From: Anagrus nilaparvatae
Lineage: Eukaryota > Arthropoda > Insecta > Hymenoptera > Mymaridae
Length of the DNA stretch: 64,000 nucleotides
Reading direction: 5' to 3'
NCBI GenBank assembly: GCA_022575985.1
Contig: JAKSXM010000272.1
Location: 27,173,501 to 27,237,500, forward strand
In this document: one piece after another, positions 42,601 to 51,600 of the stretch
How positions within the stretch are numbered: the stretch's first letter is position 1
Layout: the number at the start of each line of letters is the position of its first letter
The notes under the pieces: generated by a model
Told to the model about the DNA's origin: nothing
Database searches by the model: none
What the model saw: only the letters and a program-made list of their open reading frames with translations
Translations under genes and position numbers: made by a program

Positions 42601-45600
42601 TAAAATCTGAATGAAATAAAAAAAGTTATTTTTAAATTCTAAAAATAAAAAAAAAAGCTCGTAATTGCTAATTTTTTTGTTACCAACGTAATTATTTTAG
42701 ACTATTGTACGTAGAAACTTTTATTTTTTTACTTATTAAGATAAAAATCATATATAATTAGTAAATTACCTTCTTGTACACAAAAAAAAAAAAAATTAAC
42801 TCAATTGTTGTAAAATATAATAAGACAATTCATAATAAAAATTGCCTTATTTTTTTTTTACACATGGTTAATTTTTCGTATTGTTTAAAAAAAATTGTAA
42901 TTACTGTTAGAAAAATACAACTCTAACCTAAATTTATACAAAGACAATTAAATTTTGTAAAAAATTAAATTTTAACGGTTATAAATTCTCCAAAAAATTA
43001 ATAATAAAAACACGAGTCATTAATTTTTTAATTTAATTAAGAACAAATAAATAGTCCAACTGAAAAGATCGTTAAATTTATAGTAAAAAATTTCACTTTT
43101 CTAGTTTGGTGAAGATTTCTAGCTTTCACGAATAAAGAAAATTATTTATTAAATTGTTATTTTTTTCCTTATTATGACGAATTCCAAGAATTTTTAAGGA
43201 AACTTGAAATATTTAATTACTGGTCAGTAAAAAATAAGAATTTTTCCTTCTCTGATAATATAAAAAACTACGCATTTGTGTGTAAATCCGAGACACAAAA
43301 ATAAAATCAATACTAATTTCAAAACAGAGATTACAAGTGAATTCGAGACATTCTTACCAGCTACTAATTAAATACTACGTAACCATCTAGTAATTAACTA
43401 CAATTTTCTCTAAATAAAATCAATACCCCACAAAAAAAAATAGAAACCATACAAAATTGAACCCCTTCAAAAATAAACTTCACCCTACATGAAAAAGTTG
43501 ATAATTTAATTTAACAAAAATACACGTTTTATGCTAACTTTTTAATAAAATTAGAATAAACTAAAAAAAAAAATATCCCATCCATTATTTTCTTTTTGTT
43601 TATTGTATTATTTCATACACACACACACATTTCTTATGAAAAAAAAAAGTTTTATAATAAAATTCATACATTTCACAAGTTATGTACAGAAGTTAATAAT
43701 AATAATATTGAATTTTTTTTTTTTTTTTTTAATGCATATGTAGAAAAAAAAAACTTTCATATTTTACATATGATTATAGCTACTACTACTACTACTACTA
43801 CTTTTTTTTATTATTAGCTATATCATTTCTTTCTTTTTTATAATTCATATGTATACAATTTTTTTTTTTTTATTAAAACTTTGTGTACTTGTGTGTGTTT
43901 GATGAATAAAATATGTCATGTTTTATTATATATGAGCAAATCTATTATTTTTTATGGGAATTTAGGTTTTGGAGTTCAAAAAATTAATTAAAATAAAAAA
44001 AAAGTATGTAAATTATCATTAAGTTTTATGATTTAATTGGCCATACTAAACAAATTGATTTTATAATGGTAATGTAAGCTGGAATTTTCAAGCAATATAT
44101 TTTGACAGTGTTGATTATGTATTTTTTTTAAATCCTCTCTGTGAAAACCCAAAATTTTTAGATATTAAGACCTTAATAATTGGGATTACATATAAACCCT
44201 CAATACTTCTTATTGGATCCTAATATTTATACTATCAAAACTTTACTGGAACACTAACATAATCCACAATTTAAGACCAAAAAATCAATTTTTAACAGTG
44301 CCTGTATAAAAATAAATATTGATTCCTTTATTGTTAAGAAACTATAAAATAATAAAATATAAAATTACCAATAGTTTTTATATAACTACAATATAAAAAT
44401 ATTACAAAAGAAATAACTTTTATCATTATTATCATAATAGTATTAATTCTGTAATGCACGCACACTTGTACTATTTTATACTTGCTTACGTTATAAAAAA
44501 ATGAAAATTGATTCTTATTATACCCATTTCATAACTAAACTTGGTATATAAAACTACAAAAAATATTTATTTTATTGAATTACCTTGTTAACTATTATTT
44601 ATGAACAAACAAATTTTGCTTGTTATAAAAAGTAGTAAATGTTTATTAGACTGGTTTTTTGTTTGAATAATTTAATATTTATAATATTGTGAAGTTCTCA
44701 AACACCATGGTTTGAACAAAAAATTATATTCATAAATTCATTATCGTTACTTGGATCCAATAAGAAAAATTACAATATCACAAACGAGAATGAATACTCA
44801 TTTACTGGCCAGACAAATACTAAACGTTTAAATATAATCATAATAAAATTAAAAGAGATGGGAACGGCTCTTAATAGCAACAACATATTCAACATTGTCA
44901 ATTATTCTAAATTGATATATCATTTATTAGTACAATCAAAATTTTTCTCAATCATTACTTATATAGTATACAAAACGCATTTCTCTTTCGAGAAATTTTT
45001 TTTAACAAAAAAATATCGATTGAATTTCTCGCCTTGATTTTAATTTACTATATCGATTATAAATTTATTTTTTAAACAAATAATTAACATAAATAATATA
45101 TCAAAAATAAGTATGTTTAAACTGTATTTAAACTGAAAGAAAAAAACTTTAAATATAAAAAAAAGAAATACAAACTTTAGAATAGCAATATTTCTAGGAC
45201 TTTTTTTTTTAAATTTTCAAGAACTGTCAACTTTATTTAGTACAAAACAAACTTTTTATTGTTAAAAATATACTTGAAAACTTTAAATAACGTATTGTTG
45301 TGTTAGTGAAAAAAGGTAAAAATAAAAAATCATTAGAATATTGCATAAAATTTCATTGATTTATCTATACTCTGTCTGTCTTACCTAGCTTGGACTTTTA
45401 CTACTTAAAAAATAGAATATTAATAAAAGTTATTTTCAGCTTTAATATACTAACTAACTTAAGTAATATTTTATAGTAAATTCATAAATAAATAAAAATA
45501 TAAATTTTAATTAAAAATAATTTTTAATTTTTTGCAAATTGAATCAAAGAATGCCATTGTTTTAAGTATGCAATCAAAAAACGCCATCTACACAAAAGAA

Positions 45601-48600
45601 TTTAAAAAAAATCTCATAACATCTCCATAAAATATTTTTCTACTTAAAAAAACCACATCCATTTTCCTATACACAATAAATATATATATAAACTTTGTTT
45701 AAAAGAGAGATCCTCATGTATGTGCAAAAACCGAGGAAAATCAATATAACAAGCGCATGGTGGTGACCGGCGCGTCGGTGTTTCAACCTATGGCGCTCTC
45801 TTCACGTTTTTTTACACTCTTAAAACTTTCTACATACATTCTTATATGAATTATCAGGTTTTATATATAAATATATTATATGTGTGTGTGTATTTATAAC
45901 ATAACCTCAAAGAGAGAAAGGAAAATATATAATAATGAGGGGAAGAAACGAAGACTAGAAGCAAAAAACTTCATTATATATTCATACACGTGTATCAAGA
46001 GAGGGGTTAAATTTTCTAACCTAAAATATATATAAACTTTTAATGTTTAATATACTTAGCAATACAATATCACCTGTACGCAAAATTTAATTGTTTCTTT
46101 TCATTTTTACTTCTATTTAACATGTGCTAGTGAATTTACTCGTATTTAAATAATACTTTGTACTTTATGATAAAATGTAGAATAGGTTTTATTCATTTTT
46201 TCATATTATTGAAGAAAGGATAATACTACTGTATGACTTCTAGATTAGGTTAGGTTCGATGCATCTGTTATAAAACTATTCCCTTAAGAGCTTTAAATAT
46301 AAATGTTAGGATCTTTCGAAATATATACATAAATATTTATGGGGTTTACATATTTTACATTGATGGTGTCACATTTATATACTTCAATGTGTATATAAAA
46401 ATAAATATATTTTAGGTTAGAGTTAACATAAAAATACTCTATATTTTATACACGAAATTAGATGTTTAAAGTTTAAAAAGCATATATATATATATATAAA
46501 AAATTTTGTGTAAGTGGAAAACTTTAATGAATTTTAAATTATATAACTAAAACTCTGAAAAAACATGCGGTTATTTTTATTACCTATAAAGTTAATTTAT
46601 TATATGTGGATAGTAAAAGATGACCGTAGTTTTTTTTATAGGTTAGGAAATACATAGTTAGATAGTATGCAGCATCTTTTATGGTTGTAAATACTTGGTA
46701 TATCTGAATAATTTAAGCTTTGGATTTATTTTAGATCTTGCTACATAGTGGTGCCGAAGCCCGGGATTCTATGAGATCAAAGATAGTTAGAGAAATTAAA
46801 AGGATCCGTAGTAAAAATAGTCCTTGAAGCTAAAGTTTTAATTAGATACAAAGGTAGGTAGCATAATTAAAGGAATCGATGAACTAAATAAATCAATAGC
46901 GATGCGGTGGCCTTAAGTGGTTTTGATGTTTGTGCAAGAGATCCGCGTTTGAACCCTGACTAGTTTAATTTTGATTGTGAAATTTAAATTTTATTTGTAT
47001 TTTATCTCGTATTTTAAAATAAAAAGGTTGTATGTTGCAGGTTGACTAATTTTAGAATACAAATGGCGTAGTTAGCGCTACACGTCGTCTCTATATGTTA
47101 TGCTGGTGGGCCTTTTTTCAAGAATGTTGGAAACACCTTCAAATACAGAATTGTCGGCATAAGAATACAGGATTTTATTGATCTTTAAAGTTACCTTCTA
47201 ATTCTGCAGTTTTTATCTTATCAGTGATTAGGTTAAAAAAATTTTAAGAAGAGAATATTGTTTAATATTTCTAGGTTTATTAGTTGTTGCATGTTTCAAA
47301 TCCTACTGTAATTTCTATTAAAGCAAAAGCGATATATATAAATATTTATATCTCAAAGCTGCAAGGGTAAAATTTTAAGTGACGTCCGTCATAACTTAAA
47401 ATTGAAGAGGACGAAGAGGTTAAGTATGCATTATATATTATTAAATAAATAAGATTGAAACAGAGATGATTTAAACTTATAAGCTATGATTTCTCTGAGG
47501 ATTTCTCAAAATTAAAGAGGAGTGAGAACGTCTTATAGATTTAAACCTGAATTCAAAGCTTATATTCCTTGTTATATTCTGCTTAAAATTATCATATTCA
47601 AAGGAGCTTCAGAACATTTAGTCCTGAGTATGTTATATATTTTTAACTAACGTGCAAGAATGCACTCATTTCAATTTGGGAAAATGTTCATTACATTGTC
47701 TGTAGAAAAAATATAGTATATTTACGGCTCGAGTCCAGAAAAGTAAAGAATGGCCCAAATTGCACGTAAATTACCTTCCGAGGCGAAGCCAAGGATGGTA
47801 AACTGCGATTTGGGTCATTCCTTATTTATGGACAAGGGTCGTATAATATTTTTCTGTACCTGTAGCGAGAAAACACGTCTTTGCCAGACGCGCAGCATCC
47901 GGCAAATACGTGCTTTCTCGACGCAGACCAGAAAAAAAAACATTCTTTTTTGGGTCAGTACAGACCCTCGGCGCCACGCACATCAGTTCTGCAAAACTTT
48001 GTATTTGGAAAAATAAACTTTTTTAAGACCTGATTAAGAATTTTCTAATATTTACTAGCAGGCAATAATGACTACATTCCAATTTTTAGCAGCCGTAATT
48101 ATTTCCTTTACCAGACAAAAAAAATTCAAAAATTCAAAAAATATTTTTTATAACCCTCCGTGTTATGCCCTATAATCCTTCACATTTACCAAAATAAGTT
48201 TAAGAATGTACTATTCTCAAACATTGCAAGCATATGATTAGATTATTTGACACCCCTTTCAAAAGTATTTTGTCGCAATTATAACAACTTCATAATACAC
48301 AAATTCTCCCCTATCTAAAAACGTTAATGCTTATTTTATAAATAAAAATTATCGTTTTTTATTTCGAAATTAAAATATAATTCAATTTCTCTATCTATAA
48401 TAACAATAATAATAATAAAGTAAGAAAATATTATGACAAAAATATAATTTAATGCAATTATTATTATTATACAGAATCGCTAAGTACATCTTTTATAATA
48501 GAATAAAATAATACACAAAGACTTTTTTTTTTGTAAGCTTTCTTGTCAGGGTATAAATTAAGATTTATCAAATTATAATAATTGATTTACTTTTTTATGT

Positions 48601-51600
48601 TTTAAAACGTTTTTTGGGGGTTTATTATGATTAATTATCTATCAAAAACTGACAAATTTAAGAATTATCAATTATGGAAATTTACACTATGTTGGACGTC
48701 AATTTTATGTTTGATATAAAAAATTTTAAATTTAACTTTGCTTTAATCGAATTAACATAAATTATATCTACGTAAGTTTAATAAAATTTTAAATTAAAAA
48801 AAAACAAAATTAACATAATTTTTTTTGTTTATTACGTCTGATAATTAAATATTTCAATTATTTTATTGATTTTACCAAAATTCTAAACTACGATATCAAT
48901 CAAAATTTAAATTTTATATTTAAAATGATAAAAAAATTTTAAATAAAAAAAATTAGAAAATCAGATTTTTATAACGGAATTTATTGTATTAGCACGCACT
49001 AATAATTTTATTTTTTTTCTGTTAAAATAATTTTTAACGTAATTATTATACACTTTGTTTATTGTTCTATCAAGTAAGAGTACAGTTTTTTTTTAAACAT
49101 GTAAAAAAAAATAATTTTAGCATAATTTTACTCTACTTTTTTTTTGTATTTTAAAGAAAAATTTTGTTGAATTATTGTTGTTGTATCAATCAACAAAAAA
49201 CGTTTGTTTCTTTTTTTAAATAGACAATACTATCGTTAAACTTTCATCTGCATAATATTTGAAGAGATTTTTATTACTTTTTATTTTTGCATATTTTCTA
49301 TTCTGCAAATTGCGTTTCTTTTGGTTCGTTATTATTTTAAATAACAATTGTACCTACTTTTTTTTTAATATGGACACGAAACCATAATTTATTTAATAAT
49401 GATTTTAATGGCAAATTTTTATGCACTTAAAAATTTTAAAATGACATGAAAAAATAAAAAGTACGGTCGTGATGGTAATTTTATTCTTGTGATAAAAAAT
49501 AATAAGATACCTATAGGTACGTACTATATAAAATTAATAAATAAATTTAATTTATAATAATAAAATTTATGTCGTATGCGTGAGTATATAACTCAGGCTA
49601 CGAACTAGTAAGAAAATTAATAAACCACAGGAAGATTTATAATTTTCTGTTGCATCGTAAAATATTAAGTAATAAGAATAAAAATTAGTAATATTTGAGA
49701 TTGATATACGAAAATAAAAAAGAAGAGCTACTTATATAGTATTTGTAATTCATTTCACTTGTGAGAAAAATTATTAGACTACAGTTTTATTAAAACGTAT
49801 CATGCGGAACCGTATACCTCACAACTATTACCAATTAACTATTATTAGCTTTAAATATAAAAGTTAGCTATTAATAATTTTGAGGTATACGGTCCTGTGG
49901 GGTATTTTTTTTTTTAAATGTAGTATCATAATTTTTCTCGCAAGAGAAATGAATTTCAAATACTATATAAGTTGCTCTTCTTCGCTGCTTTTTAATTTCA
50001 ATCTCCTAAATTACTATTATTTGATCTATTAGTCATTAATGAATATTGAGCAATACATAAGTCAGCCACATAAGATACCCAAATTATTTTAATCTGCCTT
50101 AAATATTTAGCAATTTCGATAATTATAAGTTTTGATTAAAGCGATGGTTCTACATTCTAGGGAAGATATATCTCCATCTCTCTCCAAATGTGTAAATTGT
50201 ATCAAATTAACATACAATCCAATACATATCTAAAAAAATCTAGATAATATCAATAAATTCATTAAAATAAATTATAAATTTTAATTACATTTGCCGAAAT
50301 GTAGTATTTATTTTTAAAAATATAACAATACATAAATAAAAACTCTTCAATCTCTAAAAAAGATGCATAATTAAAACACTACTTCCTGCATTAATAAATC
50401 TATTTAATTTATTAAAATAAAAAAAAGTTTTAAATAATTCAGACATATTAAATAAAAATTTTCTATTCAAAAAAATAGTTTTTAATAGTTAAAACGAATT
50501 TTCTCATTTTTTTCTCTCGTGTATTTAAAAATTTAAGTTTATGTTTATTTGTGTATATAAAAAAAGAAGCATTTATGAATATATATAAACAAAATTAAAA
50601 TAAAAGAAAGCTTTGATATTATTTTATTCAAGCTTTTAATTAATTAAGAGCTTGAATTTTATGTCGTTATATATATATTTCATAATTATATTATTTATAA
50701 TTATTATTATCTCTTGGAAAACTTTAAGCATCTATTTCGAATCTAATTTATATTAAATATTTATACACTAAAAGAAGGATTTAATGAGTACATAAAAAAT
50801 AAAAAATCGTAATTGTAAAGTATATTTTTATATATATCTCATTCATCATTAAATCTTAATGATGATACTATGCAGTGATACGTCTAAATTGCACTTAGGA
50901 ATAAAAAGCTTTTTTTTTTTATTTATATCTTTCGTCAAGTGGCCCAAAAAAAGAAGTGGAAAAATGTCAAACAAAAAACGAACTTTTATTATTATACTAA
51001 CTGACATTACAACAGAACCTGACATCCTTTCTAGTTCTTGAAAGTTTTATTTTAGATTTAAAGAATATTTATTTTGTTGTATATTAGACTGGGTGATAAT
51101 GGAAAATTTTCAGATGCTAAATTTTTCTATAATTTGGGGAAACATAAAATGACTCATTTTAGGCTGAGATTACGTATCCATTGTCATGGACTGAAATTTC
51201 TCGCAAGCAGTGCATGCTCTGCAAGTATCAATAGAGCAAATATTTCTTGAGGCAACACGAGTGATACCGAATTATTGAACTCAGCCCTAAAAACTAATCA
51301 ATTTTGGAACTAAATAAAAATAAATATCTAAATGTTTGACTACGTAGATTTTGCTATCATTCGCTCATTGCAGATAGCTCAAATAAAATATGATATCAAG
51401 ACCTAAAATTCTCAGATTTTTATTTCTAAAAAAACTTAAATTTTTTGTCACCATAAATAAGTTAAATTTTTAAAACTAAAATCCAGTCTAATATATTAGA
51501 ATATACTATAAGATTTTATATATAATAAATTTATAAAGTCTCGCGAAAACGTCGATCGAATCATATTGATATTAAGTGAGTGTAAAACTATACATATAGT

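Larger units (their letters stand above)
49691..50015. repeat. Inverted repeat holding two divergent PSE-TATA promoters
   Basis: The arms match from ATCAATCTC through GAAGAGC and CTTATATAGTATTTG to GAGAAAAATTA. The interior carries a second palindrome (CCGTATACCTCA near 49809 against TGAGGTATACGG near 49882). It could be a foldback duplication that captured a promoter, or a bidirectional small-RNA locus. Confidence 0.65.

Noticed and set aside
47750..48016. 88-codon plus-strand frame as a gene
   Set aside because: It lies on a foldback hairpin; the sequence has no recognised domain and part recurs at 17.1 kb as repeat.
18268..49971. PSE-TATA sites as interferon-type (GAAANNGAAA) response elements
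   Set aside because: The CGAAAGTGAAA core resembles an ISRE, but insects lack IRF factors, and the fixed 12-bp spacing to a TATA box is better explained by a PSE.
18268..49971. U6 snRNA genes or pseudogenes behind these promoters
   Set aside because: None of the downstream segments contains the U6 ACAGAGA or the AGCATGGCCCCTGC region.
51187..51230. TTTCTCGCAAGCAGTGCATG as a PSE-TATA copy
   Set aside because: Only the first half matches, there is no TATA box, and it lies inside a TATATTAG-ended MITE.
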